This document shows, one piece after another, positions 1 through 9,750 of a DNA stretch of 64,000 nt. Origin of the DNA: Variovorax sp. TBS-050B (lineage in GTDB: Bacteria; Pseudomonadota; Gammaproteobacteria; Burkholderiales; Burkholderiaceae_C); NCBI RefSeq assembly GCF_029893635.1, contig NZ_JARXYR010000001.1:1-64000 (forward strand), in the 5' to 3' direction. The translations under genes were made by a program, and so were the position numbers. Within the stretch, counting starts at the first letter, position 1. Every line of letters starts with the position of its first letter. A model generated the notes under the pieces. That model did no database searches. It was not told the DNA's origin and saw only the letters and a list, made by a program, of their open reading frames with translations.

Positions 1-9
1 ACTAGCCAT
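1..9 (-). CDS. Possible start of a gene running off the left edge (candidate parB)
   Basis: On the minus strand an ATG at position 9 is preceded by AAGGAG at a normal ribosome-binding distance, so a coding sequence probably starts here and continues left of the window. It would lie downstream of parA in the same direction, where ParB is normally encoded. Only three codons are visible, so the ParB identity is inference from position alone. Confidence 0.35.
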
Positions 10-25
10 TGGAGACTCCTTGGCG

Positions 26-231
26 GTGGAAACCTGGTTTCCACGCGTCCTGCGTGGCCGGAATGCGCGCCTTGCTGATGCAGTGCGGCGCCTGGCGGTG
101 TGGAAACCTGGTTTCCACGGACCAGCCGGGGCTGCGGTGGAAACCTGGTTTCCAGGTGGCGGCTCGGCGGTCGCCCTGCCCTGCCCGGCCGCTGCCGCAC
201 TGCGGGCCGCGGCTGGAAACCTGGTTTCCAC
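26..231. repeat. Four palindromic repeats, candidate parS/centromere cluster
   Basis: The 17-bp core TGGAAACCTGGTTTCCA occurs at 27-43, 101-117, 138-154 and 214-230. At the first two sites it extends to a perfect 19-bp palindrome with a central T (GTGGAAACC-T-GGTTTCCAC); the other two each miss one outer base. Core starts are 74, 37 and 76 bp apart, so close to multiples of 37 bp. All four keep the central T on the same strand. They lie between the end of parA and the probable start of the next gene. Palindromic arrays next to parA are typical of ParB-binding centromeres; operator function or initiator binding are alternatives. Confidence 0.75.
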
Positions 232-270
232 ACAGCACGGCGGCCAGGACCGAAGGATCGTTCATGAGGG

Positions 271-1518
271 TCATTGCGCCTCCGCCTTGTCGGCCCAGCT
301 GCTCACCACGGACTGCTCGACGAGGTCCACGAAAGCGTCGTAGGCGTCGGCGGCACGCTTGTAGGTCTTGGCGGCGCCTTCGTACTTCTGCACGTCGTAG
401 ACGGTCGCGAACTCCGCGGCCTTGTTGCTGGTGACGCTGGTCTTCGGGATCTCCACCGGCAGCGTGTATTCGCCGTAGGTCGCCTGGATCCACTGGCGCA
501 CCGCCGGCGTGGCCGGGTCGCTGGGATCGACGCGGCTGAGCAGCACATGCAGGAAGTCGAAGGCCTTGCCGGCACGCTCGCCGCTCTGCGCGTCGAGGTT
601 GCCGCCGAGGTCGGCGAGCAGCGACCAGAACTGCGCCGACGAGGCGAAGTCCAGCCCGGAAGGCGGGACCGGCACGATGATGCCGTTGGCCGCCCAGAGT
701 CCGTTGATCGTCACGTAGGACAGCGAGGGCGGGGTATCGATGACGATCACGTCGTAGAGATCGCGCACGCTCTCGAGGCCGGCATTGAGCACGTCCCAGA
801 AGCGCGCGCCGGGCTCCTGCATCTGGCGCGCCGGCAGCGCGAACTCCGCGGAGAAGAGGAAGGGCGCTGCGGCCACGAGGTCGAGGCCGTCCCAGTAAGT
901 GGAGCGGATCGCGTAGCGGATGTCGGACTGGCTGCCGTCGCACAGCGGCGCGATGGTCATGTCCTCGCTGATCTCCGCTTCGGGCAGCAGGCCGTGCAGG
1001 GTGGTGAGCGAGCCCTGAGGATCGGTGTCGATCGCGAGCACGCGATGGCCGCGCAGGCTCAAGCCCTGCGCGAGCACCATCGCCGTCGTGGTCTTGGCGA
1101 CCCCGCCCTTGAAGTTGCCGACGGCGATGGTGAAGGCCTTCTTGCCGGCGGGCCGCATCTTGTCGGCGCGGTAGGTGCGGGTCCAGGTGCGCAGTTCCGT
1201 CAGCTCGAAGTTGCGCTTGCCGCCCGCCGGGGTGAGGCGCCCGCTCGGCAGATCGTCCTTGGTGATGCGGTAGGCCACATGGGCCTTGTCCACGCCGCAC
1301 AGCGCAGCGAGCTGCGCGGTAGAGTAGACGGGCGGAATCTTCCTGGCCTCGGGCGCCAGCAGCCGGCCCCGGATCTGCTCGACCATCGAGCCGGCCCGGG
1401 TGGCCAGCGCGGCGATCCGCGGCATGTCGATCCGCGCGCGGGGGGGCGACGCGAGCGGGACGGGGAGGGGGGCCGTGGAAACCTGGTTTCCAGCAGTGGC
1501 AGGGGTGGGCGACGCCAT
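271..1518 (-). CDS. parA: ParA-family partition ATPase
   Basis: This is a plasmid/chromid-type ParA of about 415 residues that would drive segregation together with ParB and a centromere. An N-terminal helix-turn-helix-like region (around STAQLAALCGVDKAHV) precedes the ATPase domain. The deviant Walker A motif KGGVAKTT, the A' motif IDTDPQGS and the IDTPP motif are all present. The ATG at 1518 has AAGG about nine bases upstream. An ATG at 1425 would give 384 residues, closer to where homology seems to begin, and would place a fifth palindrome (1475-1493) in the leader, where it could act as an operator. The reading frame is open upstream to 1584. The ParA call is secure; the start is not. Confidence 0.9.
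   Translation of the reverse strand: MASPTPATAGNQVSTAPLPVPLASPPRARIDMPRIAALATRAGSMVEQIRGRLLAPEARKIPPVYSTAQLAALCGVDKAHVAYRITKDDLPSGRLTPAGGKRNFELTELRTWTRTYRADKMRPAGKKAFTIAVGNFKGGVAKTTTAMVLAQGLSLRGHRVLAIDTDPQGSLTTLHGLLPEAEISEDMTIAPLCDGSQSDIRYAIRSTYWDGLDLVAAAPFLFSAEFALPARQMQEPGARFWDVLNAGLESVRDLYDVIVIDTPPSLSYVTINGLWAANGIIVPVPPSGLDFASSAQFWSLLADLGGNLDAQSGERAGKAFDFLHVLLSRVDPSDPATPAVRQWIQATYGEYTLPVEIPKTSVTSNKAAEFATVYDVQKYEGAAKTYKRAADAYDAFVDLVEQSVVSSWADKAEAQ
1475..1493. repeat. Fifth copy of the partition palindrome
   Basis: The same 17-bp core as in the 26-231 cluster (1476-1492, same orientation) sits at the 5' end of parA, about 1.25 kb from the others. With the long parA start it encodes the odd residues GNQVST; with the short start it is promoter-proximal. 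Either way it is well placed for autoregulation of parA by ParA or ParB. Confidence 0.7.
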
Positions 1519-1584
1519 AGAAAATTGCCTTGTTAGACGGAATCCGGCCATTCTATGAGAATCCGTCGAATGGACAAGAACCAC

Positions 1585-2065
1585 GAAGAATCGTCGCGCA
1601 AAGCACCACGCGATTGTGAGAGTCCTTGGGGACCAAGGTGAGAAGGATTGGGATTTCTGGGCGCGCGAGGTGCCGAAGCGCCACTTGGACAGGCCGGCAG
1701 GGGCGCGCGACGGCGTGCAACCGGGCCCGCCGGGGGGTGCGGGCGCGCTGCCGGCCGCCCAGCCGTGCCGTGGAAGCGCCGCGCCCCTTATCCACTCACG
1801 TCAATTCCCCTCCGTTCGCACATAAAGCGCGCTGGAATCCCCTTCGTTCTCACATTCGATCCCAAAGCTTCTCACACACATTCCCACCGCCGCTCACAGT
1901 TCCAGCGCCAAGTACCTGCCACCATTGAAGAAACCTGACCGTCAATTCTTCAATCTCCCAAGTGTTTCTCTTCAATGACTCAAGACGACCCCGCGTGAAT
2001 CTGTGAATTGACCGTTTCACAAATCCGCTGCATGATGTGAAGCCACAGATCTCCCGAAAGTACCC
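1585..2065. other. Gene-free origin-like region between parA and rep
   Basis: This 480-bp stretch has no convincing gene. It holds a DnaA-box-like TTATCCACT at 1788-1796 (8 of 9 bases). An iteron-like array follows, with CTCAC or CGCAC starting at 1795, 1817, 1849, 1871 and 1893, so spaced 22, 32, 22 and 22 bp. Each step is close to a whole number of helical turns. The motif GTCAATTC occurs at 1800 and 1941 and inverted at 2005-2012. The stretch after about 1925 is less GC-rich than the surroundings and could be the unwinding element and rep promoter. Divergent genes on either side support an origin/promoter role. Confidence 0.6.
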
Positions 2066-3442
2066 ATGGAAGAGGGCGAAGCTCCGCGACCGCCGCCCAA
2101 GCCGCCCGCCGTCTCGGACGAGCAGAGCGTCGCGAAGGCCAACGAGGCCATCGCCATCCGTCCGAAGCGCGGCCGCCTCACGCTGCTGTCGCGGCGCATC
2201 TACAACGCGCTGCTCTACCACTCGCAGAAGCAGGGCGTCGACGAGCCGGTCTACAAGCTCGCGCTGAGCGAACTCATCGGCGACGCACGCTTCAATTCGA
2301 ACAACACCGAGCTGCTCAAGTCCCACCTGCGCGATATGCAGGCCACCACCATCGAATGGTCGACCAGCGGTGCGGGGCTGAAGCGCTGGGTGTCGTCCCA
2401 GCTGCTCGGCACGGTGTCGATCGAGGAGCAGGGCAGGGGACGGCCGTGCACCATCACCTGGCGCTATCCGGAGGAGATCCGCGAGCGCCTGGTCAAGCCG
2501 CACCAGTACACGCGCGTGCTGCTCGAGATCAGCGCCCAGATGCGCAGCTACCCGGCCGCCGTGCTGTACGAGATCGGCGCGCGCTACCTCACGTCGCCGA
2601 GCCGCCTGTCGATGCGCGAGGACGTGCTCTGGTGGGCCGCGGTGCTCACCGGCCGCAGCGACATCACCGAGGTCGACTACCGCTTCCTCAAGCGCGACGT
2701 GATCAGCAAGGCCCTGGCCGAGATCGAGGCGCTGTGCGAGGACTTCAGCCTCGAGCTGATCGAGCACAAGCGCGGCCGGCGCATCGAGGAGATCCAGTTC
2801 CGGGTGGTGCCGAAGATGCAGCAGCGCCTTGGCGCGGCCGACGACCCGAGCCGCAACGTGTTCGACCTCGAGCTGGTGGCCAAGCTCGTCGCGCTCGGCC
2901 TCAAGCAGGAGGAAGCGCAGGATCTGTACGCGACCACCGACGAAGGGCAGCTGCGCGCCACGCTCGACCACGTGGAGCAGCGGCTGCGCAGCCAGGCGCT
3001 GCCGTCGCTGAAGTCGCCGGCGGCGTATTTCAAGGACGCGCTCAAGAAGGGCTATGCGGGAGTCAAGGGCGCGCCCGAGCCGGCCGAGGCCGGCAGCGGC
3101 CTGCCGTCACCCGCGGGCGGGCGGCCCGCCCCGGCGCTCGACAGCCAGGACCGCATGCACCGCATCCGCGAGCTCTGGGACAACGACCGGATGCAGAAGG
3201 CGAGGGCGCTCTACCAGGAGATGCCCGAGGCCATGCAGGCCGAGATGCGCGCGCGCTTCGAGGCCGAGCGGCTGCCGGCGATCGCGGCGCCTATCGCACG
3301 CGCCTGGCGCCGCGACGGGCCCGCGAGCCGCATCGCGGCCACCACCTTCCACCGCTGGCTGGCCCAGGCCACCTGGCCCGAGGAGCCCTCCGACCGCGTG
3401 CTGCTGGACTTCGCGCTGGCCCAGGGCGTGGCGGGGATGTAG
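2066..3442 (+). CDS. Rep_3-family replication initiator
   Basis: A 458-residue replication initiator of the Rep_3 (RepB-like) superfamily, as found on Burkholderiales megaplasmids and second chromosomes. The paired winged-helix domains span roughly residues 35-270, with family-typical stretches such as LTLLSRRIYNALLYH and YEIGARYLTSPSR. The C-terminal third (about 270-458) is helical and less conserved. It should bind repeats in the upstream region, melt the origin and recruit the replisome. It is divergent from parA across the origin-like region, the usual arrangement of such replicons. The ATG at 2066 is the first start after the AT-richer leader. Confidence 0.88.
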   Translation: MEEGEAPRPPPKPPAVSDEQSVAKANEAIAIRPKRGRLTLLSRRIYNALLYHSQKQGVDEPVYKLALSELIGDARFNSNNTELLKSHLRDMQATTIEWSTSGAGLKRWVSSQLLGTVSIEEQGRGRPCTITWRYPEEIRERLVKPHQYTRVLLEISAQMRSYPAAVLYEIGARYLTSPSRLSMREDVLWWAAVLTGRSDITEVDYRFLKRDVISKALAEIEALCEDFSLELIEHKRGRRIEEIQFRVVPKMQQRLGAADDPSRNVFDLELVAKLVALGLKQEEAQDLYATTDEGQLRATLDHVEQRLRSQALPSLKSPAAYFKDALKKGYAGVKGAPEPAEAGSGLPSPAGGRPAPALDSQDRMHRIRELWDNDRMQKARALYQEMPEAMQAEMRARFEAERLPAIAAPIARAWRRDGPASRIAATTFHRWLAQATWPEEPSDRVLLDFALAQGVAGM

Positions 3443-3445
3443 CGC

Positions 3446-3468
3446 TTCGCCGCCGTCCCGGCGGCGAA
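3446..3468. terminator. Strong hairpin after rep
   Basis: TTCGCCGCC and GGCGGCGAA form a perfect 9-bp stem around GTCCC, starting four bases after the rep stop codon. There is no clear U-tract on either strand, so this may be a weak or bidirectional terminator between two convergent genes, or a transcript-stabilising hairpin. Confidence 0.5.
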
Positions 3469-3514
3469 AGGTGAGTGCTTGCTCTTCTAGAGGGCCAGGA
3501 CAGCAGCCACGCCC

Positions 3515-5080
3515 TCAGGCGTAGGCAGCCTGCGGACCGCCGAGCTGGAAGACGCGCACCACCTGCGACAGGCTGCCGGCCTGTTCCTGCAGCGAAGCCG
3601 CCGCGGCGGCCGCCTGCTCGACCAGCGCCGCGTTCTGCTGCGTGACCTGGTCCATCTGCGTGATCGCCTGGTTGATCTGCTCGATGCCCGTGGTCTGCTC
3701 CTGGGTGGCGGCGGTGATCTCGCCCATGATGTCGGTCACGCGCTGGACGCTGGTCACGATCTCCTCCATCGTCCGGCCCGCTTCGGCCACCTGCTGGCTG
3801 CCGGCCTCCACGTTGCCCACGGAATCGTCGATCAGGGCCTTGATCTCCTTGGCGGCCGCGGCCGAGCGCTGCGCCAGGCTGCGGACCTCCGAGGCCACCA
3901 CGGCGAAGCCGCGCCCCTGCTCCCCCGCGCGTGCCGCTTCCACGGCCGCGTTCAGCGCCAGGATGTTGGTCTGGAAGGCGATGCCGTCGATCACGCCGAT
4001 GATGTCGACGATCTTGCGCGACGAGGCATTGATCGAATCCATCGTGCCGACCACCTTGTTCACCACGCTGCCGCCGCGCAGCGCCACTTCCGAGGCCGAG
4101 ACCGCCAGCTGGTTCGCCTGCCGCGCGTTGTCGGCGTTCTGCTTGACGGTCGAGGTCAGCTCCTCCATCGAGGCGGCCGTCTGTTCCAGCGAGCTGGCCT
4201 GCTGCTCGGTGCGCGAGGAGAGGTCCTGGTTGCCCGAGGCGATCTGGCTCGACGCGGTCGCGATGGTGTCGGTGCCGTTGCGCACCTCGCCCACCACCTT
4301 GTGCAGGCTGTCGTTCATCGTCTTCAGCGCGGCGAGCAGCTGGCCGACCTCGTCGCGAGAGTCTGCGCTCACTTGTGCGCTCAGGTCGCCCGCCGCGACC
4401 TTCTGTGCCAGCGCGACCGCGTCGCGCATCGGATGCACGATGCCGACCGTGAGCCGCCACGCGAACAGCGCGCCGAGCAGCACCGCCACGGCCGACAGCA
4501 CGACCAGCATCAGCCGCGCGCTGCGGTGGTTCTGCTGGATCTCCTGCGCCATCACGTCGATCCGTGCACGCTGCGCCTCGGCGATCTGCTGCACCGCATC
4601 CTTGTAGACGACGAGGGCCGCCTGGTACTGCGTGTCGGCGAGCTTGTTGGCGGCGGCCGGGTCGCCGGCCGCCTTGAGCTTGTTGATGGTCCCGAGGTGC
4701 TCGAGCACCAGCTTGCGCGCGTCGGCGACCGCCTGGAACAGCTTGCGCTCCTCGGGCTGGGTGAGCAGCTTGTCCATCTGCTGCTGCACCGGGTTGATCG
4801 AGGCCACGCCCTCGCCGAGGTGCTTCTTGAAATAGGCCTCGTTCTCGGGATCGGTGGCCTTGGCCAGGCCGAAGGAATGGACGATGCTGGGCCCGAGCAG
4901 GTTGGCCCACTTGTTGGCCAGGCGCTCCTTGACCAGCGCCTCCTCGACCATGGCGGAGGTCGACGCCGCCACCGCGTTGAGCCGCAGGATGCCGATGCCG
5001 GCAATGAAGGCCATGAGCAGCAGCATGGCCGCGAAACCGCCGCCGAGGCGGACACCGATCTTGAGATTCCGAAGATTCAT
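3515..5080 (-). CDS. Methyl-accepting chemotaxis protein
   Basis: A 521-residue chemoreceptor. An N-terminal membrane segment (about residues 10-30) leads to a periplasmic four-helix-bundle-type sensor, then a second membrane segment near 190-210, a HAMP region, and the highly conserved signalling hairpin ([20 protein letters not shown]). It transmits periplasmic signals to CheA/CheW. The start at 5080 gives the expected leader plus membrane helix; the open frame upstream to 5320 lacks receptor-like sequence. No che genes are adjacent, so it is probably an orphan receptor feeding a central chemotaxis system. The ligand cannot be predicted. Confidence 0.92.
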   Translation of the reverse strand: MNLRNLKIGVRLGGGFAAMLLLMAFIAGIGILRLNAVAASTSAMVEEALVKERLANKWANLLGPSIVHSFGLAKATDPENEAYFKKHLGEGVASINPVQQQMDKLLTQPEERKLFQAVADARKLVLEHLGTINKLKAAGDPAAANKLADTQYQAALVVYKDAVQQIAEAQRARIDVMAQEIQQNHRSARLMLVVLSAVAVLLGALFAWRLTVGIVHPMRDAVALAQKVAAGDLSAQVSADSRDEVGQLLAALKTMNDSLHKVVGEVRNGTDTIATASSQIASGNQDLSSRTEQQASSLEQTAASMEELTSTVKQNADNARQANQLAVSASEVALRGGSVVNKVVGTMDSINASSRKIVDIIGVIDGIAFQTNILALNAAVEAARAGEQGRGFAVVASEVRSLAQRSAAAAKEIKALIDDSVGNVEAGSQQVAEAGRTMEEIVTSVQRVTDIMGEITAATQEQTTGIEQINQAITQMDQVTQQNAALVEQAAAAAASLQEQAGSLSQVVRVFQLGGPQAAYA

Positions 5081-5346
5081 CGCTTTGCTTTCAGGAAAGA
5101 AGACGCATGGACAGGGGCCCGCAGGGGGCGGGCGTCGCGCGGCCAGGCAACGCAAGGTGCGACATCCGGATATCGGCAGCCGGAACCGAAAACTGAAGTC
5201 CTCATCTGCGGATGCCCCGTGCCGCCGTCTCCGGCCGGTGCGCCGGCGTGGCAGGGGCCGGGCAGCGTTCTGCCGTACCATCGCTCGGCGGAGTCCCCCG
5301 CGGGCCGCCGACGAGAGCAAAGTCGCGGCCGATCCCGAACCGTCCC

Positions 5347-7557
5347 ATGCCGCTCACCAACCCCCAGGCCCTTCTGGCACGGCTCTCCCGGAGGCAGCGG
5401 CGGCTCGCCGGCCTGCTCGTCGCGGCCGATCTGGCGGTGGCGCTGCTGCTGTGGGGGCTGGTCCATTCCGCCCTCGAGTCCTCCAAGCGCTCCTACCACG
5501 ACCAGGCGCGCACGACCGCCGAAGGCCTGGCGGGCGTGGCGCAGGCGAACATCGGCAGCGAACTGAACCTGGCGGACGCCGTCCTTCGCACCACCGTCGA
5601 GGAATTGCAGCGCCTGCAGGCCTCGGGTGCCATGTCGGACGACCTGATCCGCGACCTCCTCGCGCGGCGCCAGAGGCTCATGAAGGGCGCCGAGGCATTC
5701 CGCCTGACGGATGCGCGCGGCATGGTGCGCTGGAGCGCGGCCCAGGCGCCGGACGACGCCCTCGACGTCTCCGACCGTGAATACTTCCAGCGTGCCCGCG
5801 AGGGCGACCGGAGCGCGTCGGTCACGGCCGGCCCCTTGCGATCGAGGGAGACCGGCAACTGGGTGATGGTGTTCGCGCGGCCGGTCTGGTTCGACGACCA
5901 GTTCGGCGGGGTGCTCTACGTGTCCATCCTCGCCGACCGGTTCCAGCAGCTGTTCAGCGGCTACGGCTCCGAGGCGCGCGACGCGATCACGCTGCGCCGC
6001 GATGACCTGCGTCTCGTCGCGCGCCATGCGCCCGGCAGTGCCGTACAGGGCGAGGTGGGCGGCGTCGAGGTGTCGAACGAGCTCAGGCAGATGGTGCGCA
6101 GCCGCCCGCAGAAGGGTGCCTTCGAGTCGCGCGTCGCGCTGGACGGCGAACTTCGCACGACGGCCTACCGGGCGATCGAGGGATGGCCGTTCACGGTCTA
6201 TGCGGGCATCAGCCATGGCCGCTTCCTGCAGGCCTGGACGCGGCAGGCCTGGACGGTCTCGCTGCTGGCGGTGCTGTCCTGGTTGCTGGTCGCGGTGGCC
6301 ACATGGCTGGTGTACCGCGCGAGCCTGCGCCAGACGCAGATCGCGCACGAGCTCGTCGACCAGAGCAAGCGCACCCAGACGCTGCTGCGCATCGCCGGCG
6401 ACGGCATCCACATCGTCAACCACGAGGGCCGGCTGATCGAGATGAGCGACTCGTTCGCCGAGATGCTCGGCTGGTCGCGCCAGGAGCTGCTGGGCCGGCA
6501 CGTCTCCACCTGGGATGCCAACCAGGACGAGGCGCGCATCGCCGCCTGGCTGCGGGGCCTGAAGGACGGCAGCCGGCAGCGCGTCGAGGTCCAGCATCGC
6601 CGCCGCGACGGCAGCATCATCGACGTCGAACTGCAGATGCGCGCCTCCCTGATCGGCGGCGCACTGCTGGTGTTTTCCTCCGGCAGGGACGTCACCCACG
6701 TCAAGCGCCTGCTGCGTGAGCAGAACGCGATGCTCGAGAGCGACCTCGTCGGCATGGCGAAGATCGAGAACCGGACCTTCGCATGGCGCAACGCGGCGTT
6801 CGAGCGGCTGTTCGGCTATGAAACCGGCGAGCTGGCCGGCCAGCCGGTCGCCGTCCTTCACGACAGCGAACACGCGCAGGAGGACCTCTGCGGCCGGATC
6901 GATGCGCTCCCCGAGGGCCGGCAGTTCCGGACGCAGGCGCTCATGCGCAGGAAGGACGGCGAACCCTTGTGGGTCGACCTCGGTGCGGTGCGGCTGTCCG
7001 CCGCGCAGTCGCTGGTGCTGGCGATCGACATCACCGCGGCCAAGGCGGCGCACGAACGGCTGACGCACGCGGCGTTCCATGACGCGCTGACCGGATTGCC
7101 CAATCGCCTCCTGCTGGCCGACCGCCTCGACCGCGCCCTGGCCGGCGCGCGGCGCGATCGGACGCAGGTGGCTGTGTGCTACCTCGACATGGACGGCTTC
7201 AAGCGCATCAACGACACCTACGGCCACGAGGCGGGCGACAAGGCACTGAAGGTGGTGGCCGACCGGCTGCTGACCAACCTGCGACCCGGCGACACCGCGG
7301 CCCGCATCGGCGGCGACGAGTTCGTGCTCGTACTGACCTCCTGGGCCGGCGACGAATGGCGCCAGGTGGTGGAACGCGTGCTCCGCGCACTGGAGCGCCC
7401 GGCCGAACTTTCCGACCATGTCGCGGTCCGTCTCGGCGCCACCGTCGGGGTCGTGCTCGCCACGCCTGAGGACGAGGCTGCCCAGCTGCTCGATCGCGCC
7501 GACCAGGCGATGCTCAAAGGCAAGCGGACGCGCAAGGGCGAGGCGTTCCTCGCCTGA
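5347..7557 (+). CDS. Membrane PAS-GGDEF diguanylate cyclase with extracytoplasmic sensor
   Basis: A protein of 736 residues. A membrane helix at about 20-45 and a second at about 300-322 bracket a periplasmic Cache-type sensor. Two PAS domains follow (about 340-460 and 465-575), then a GGDEF domain (about 580-730). The active-site motif is intact GGDEF near residues 655-659. An RxxD inhibitory site (RPGD) sits exactly five residues before it, so product feedback is expected. No EAL domain is present, so it most likely makes cyclic di-GMP. It is divergent from the chemoreceptor. The ATG at 5347 is the first that leads directly into the membrane segment. Confidence 0.9.
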   Translation: MPLTNPQALLARLSRRQRRLAGLLVAADLAVALLLWGLVHSALESSKRSYHDQARTTAEGLAGVAQANIGSELNLADAVLRTTVEELQRLQASGAMSDDLIRDLLARRQRLMKGAEAFRLTDARGMVRWSAAQAPDDALDVSDREYFQRAREGDRSASVTAGPLRSRETGNWVMVFARPVWFDDQFGGVLYVSILADRFQQLFSGYGSEARDAITLRRDDLRLVARHAPGSAVQGEVGGVEVSNELRQMVRSRPQKGAFESRVALDGELRTTAYRAIEGWPFTVYAGISHGRFLQAWTRQAWTVSLLAVLSWLLVAVATWLVYRASLRQTQIAHELVDQSKRTQTLLRIAGDGIHIVNHEGRLIEMSDSFAEMLGWSRQELLGRHVSTWDANQDEARIAAWLRGLKDGSRQRVEVQHRRRDGSIIDVELQMRASLIGGALLVFSSGRDVTHVKRLLREQNAMLESDLVGMAKIENRTFAWRNAAFERLFGYETGELAGQPVAVLHDSEHAQEDLCGRIDALPEGRQFRTQALMRRKDGEPLWVDLGAVRLSAAQSLVLAIDITAAKAAHERLTHAAFHDALTGLPNRLLLADRLDRALAGARRDRTQVAVCYLDMDGFKRINDTYGHEAGDKALKVVADRLLTNLRPGDTAARIGGDEFVLVLTSWAGDEWRQVVERVLRALERPAELSDHVAVRLGATVGVVLATPEDEAAQLLDRADQAMLKGKRTRKGEAFLA

Positions 7558-7559
7558 GC

Positions 7560-8075
7560 TCAGACGCTCAGCTTGCGGTGCTCGGCCATGTCGGTCGGCG
7601 GTTCGCCCGTGACCGCGGCCTTGGCCATCTTGTAGAGCTGCACCATCTTGCTGTGGTCCACGTCCCAGTACTCGGCCTCGAGCACCCGCACGGCGAGCAG
7701 CCCCAGGTTCGGATCCGTCGGCCCGGCCGGGAACCAGGCCTTGGCGGCCGTGTTGAAGAGCGCCTCCTTGCGGACCTGGTCGTCGTCGAGCCGGGCCTCG
7801 CCGGAGATCGACACGTAGCTGTCCGCATCGGTGTTGGCATAGGCCAGGTTCACCACCGGATCGCCCGCGACATGGCGCGCGATGTCGCCGTCCTTCGGCA
7901 CGAAGAAGTACAGCGTCGCGACCGTCTCGACCTCGCGGTTCTGCGTCGTCAGCGGGTGGCTGTGCAGCTGGCCGTCGGCATGGCGGTGCGTGAGCATGCC
8001 GTAGCGCGTGTCCTTGATCAGCTCCCAGAGCTTGCGGTGCTCGGCGGTGGTGGCGGCGGTCGTCGGTGTGGGCAT
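7560..8075 (-). CDS. Pyridoxamine 5'-phosphate oxidase-like general stress FMN-binding protein
   Basis: A 171-residue protein of the split-barrel flavin-binding family, resembling general stress protein 26 types. Family-like stretches are YGMLTHRHADGQLHSHPL and LYFFVPKDGDIARHV near the N terminus. Such proteins bind FMN or related cofactors; the substrate is unknown. A good ribosome-binding site (AGGAGT) precedes the ATG at 8075. Its stop lies just beyond the stop of the convergent diguanylate cyclase gene. Confidence 0.8.
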   Translation of the reverse strand: MPTPTTAATTAEHRKLWELIKDTRYGMLTHRHADGQLHSHPLTTQNREVETVATLYFFVPKDGDIARHVAGDPVVNLAYANTDADSYVSISGEARLDDDQVRKEALFNTAAKAWFPAGPTDPNLGLLAVRVLEAEYWDVDHSKMVQLYKMAKAAVTGEPPTDMAEHRKLSV

Positions 8076-8215
8076 GGGGTCACTCCTGATGTCTGGGGAA
8101 TGAACCGACCCTAAGCGTGCGCACGCGGCGGATTTGAGGACAGACGGCGCACGGCCGTGTGGTCTTGCGCCGACAGGCCGTGCGGTGTTCAGCGATCGCC
8201 GCCGGCGCCTTCGGC

Positions 8216-8857
8216 TCAGCCGCGCGTGAACTTCAGATGGACCACGCCCGGTGCCGGCGTCGCCTTCGCCAGCGTGAGGCCGCGCAGGGCATCGGCATGG
8301 TCGAACAGGCGTTCGCCGGCGCCGAGCAGCACGGGCGCCAGATGAAGCTGCATCTCGTCGACCAGGCCGGCGCGCAGGTACTGCCGCGCGGCCTGCGCGC
8401 CGCCGGCCAGCGCCACGTCCTTGCCGTCGGCGGCGCGCCGGGCCTGGGCGAGCGCATGCTCGATGCCTTCCGTGACGAAGACGAAGCGCGTGCCGCCTTC
8501 CATCACCAGCGGTTCGCGCGCGTGATGCGTGAGCACGAACACCGGATGGTGGAACGGCGGATTCGAACCCCACCAGCCATTCCAGGGCGAGGCCGTATTC
8601 CACGGGCCCGGGCCGCCGCCGAACATGTTGCGGCCCATGATGGTCGCGCCGATGTGGCTCAGCTCTTCCTCCATCACCGGCGTGCTCTCGTTCACCACGC
8701 CGCCCTCGAGGCCATGCGGGCGCCGCCACGCCTCGAGCGGAAACACCCACTCGTGCAGCCGTTCGCCGCCGACGCCGAGCGGTTGCTCGAGACTCTGGTC
8801 GGGGCCTGCGACGAAGCCGTCGAGCGACATCGAGATCCTGAAACGAAGCTTGGACAT
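8216..8857 (-). CDS. RibD C-terminal / dihydrofolate reductase-like protein
   Basis: A 213-residue protein of the RibD-C/DHFR-fold family, common as stand-alone stress or resistance-associated reductases. The opening (RFRISMSLDGFVAG), the central GRNMFGGGPGPW and VALAGGAQAARQYL near the NADPH site are typical. AAGGAGA precedes the ATG at 8857. It is probably an NADPH-dependent reductase of unknown substrate; a true folate role is unlikely from family knowledge. Confidence 0.82.
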   Translation of the reverse strand: MSKLRFRISMSLDGFVAGPDQSLEQPLGVGGERLHEWVFPLEAWRRPHGLEGGVVNESTPVMEEELSHIGATIMGRNMFGGGPGPWNTASPWNGWWGSNPPFHHPVFVLTHHAREPLVMEGGTRFVFVTEGIEHALAQARRAADGKDVALAGGAQAARQYLRAGLVDEMQLHLAPVLLGAGERLFDHADALRGLTLAKATPAPGVVHLKFTRG

Positions 8858-8959
8858 GCGGTCTCCTTCGCGGACAAAGGCGGCCAGTCTACGGACAGCA
8901 GTCGGGTGCGGCAATGACCAGATGCGGTTGCGCCTGTCAGGCACGGAGAGAGCGGCGTC

Positions 8960-9616
8960 TCAGCGATCGTTCCGCGGCCGCGCAAGCGCGGCGAGCTTCC
9001 GCCTCGCGCTCTGCAGCAGACCCACGCGTTCGCCGGCGAGCCGCGCCTTGGTGTCGCCGGTCGCGATGATCTCGAAGGCGGCAGGGGAGGCGAGCTTCGC
9101 GATCAGCGCATCGCCCGGCGCCGGCCGCTCGAGCCGCGCGTGCGGGATCACGTGCACCTGCAGATGCCGCAGCAGCGTCTTCGACAGCTTGCGGCAGGCG
9201 GCCGCCATGGCCGCCGCGTCGGGCGTCGACGCGCCGTGCACCACGAGCAGTTCGATGATGTGGTCCTCGTCCTCGCCCAGGATGAAGGCGCGCACTACCG
9301 AATCCTTGAACTTCGAACGCAGCATCGCGCGGATCGGCTCGCCCGCGGCGAAGGACTTGAGCGCGATGCTGCGCAGCTCGCGGTAGAAGACGAAGTCGCG
9401 GTTTGCGCTCACCGTCGCAGGCTGGTCCGCCGCGGCCTTCAGCCGCGTGAGCATGCCGCTCGCGATGAGGTGCTCGAGCGTGCCCTCGACCTCGTCGGGC
9501 GTCAGCTTGGTCTGCCGTACCAGTTCATCGGCCGGGAAAGGATGCTCGGGGGCCGCGTAGACGACCTGCACGATCTTCTGCACGCTCGGGGAAAAGAGAA
9601 AGTCTGCGGCGCTCAA
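8960..9616 (-). CDS. Winged-helix protein with nucleotidyltransferase-like C-terminal region
   Basis: A 218-residue protein. The first 80 residues look like a winged helix (PADELVRQTKLTPDEVEGTLEHLIASGML). The rest (about 90-190) resembles a nucleotidyltransferase fold seen in DNA-binding regulators with an attached MNT-like domain, but a clear catalytic GSxxxG...DxD motif is not visible. It may be a transcription regulator. Function is not recognised with confidence. Confidence 0.6.
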   Translation of the reverse strand: MSAADFLFSPSVQKIVQVVYAAPEHPFPADELVRQTKLTPDEVEGTLEHLIASGMLTRLKAAADQPATVSANRDFVFYRELRSIALKSFAAGEPIRAMLRSKFKDSVVRAFILGEDEDHIIELLVVHGASTPDAAAMAAACRKLSKTLLRHLQVHVIPHARLERPAPGDALIAKLASPAAFEIIATGDTKARLAGERVGLLQSARRKLAALARPRNDR

Positions 9617-9750
9617 CGGGAATCGCTTCGTTCGGATGCTCGGAAGGCCTGGATTATCGGCAGGTCCGCGTTGGCGGCAGCCGTCGTTGGGATGACATGC
9701 TGGCCTGCCGTGCGATGGAGGCGCCGCGCGGGTTGATCGCGCGAAGGGTC

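Noticed and set aside
2..1300. Long arginine-rich frame antisense or shifted against parA
   Set aside because: This is a GC-bias shadow frame with no domain; the frame encoding ParA is the real one. The same holds for many other long frames in the window.
271..1584. Full 437-residue parA frame from 1584
   Set aside because: The extra N-terminal residues have no family character; ATG at 1518 has a better ribosome-binding site, and 1425 is also possible.
1616..1650. GTGAG repeats upstream of the main iteron-like array
   Set aside because: They are complementary but not reverse-complementary to the array motif, so they are not inverted copies; probably chance.
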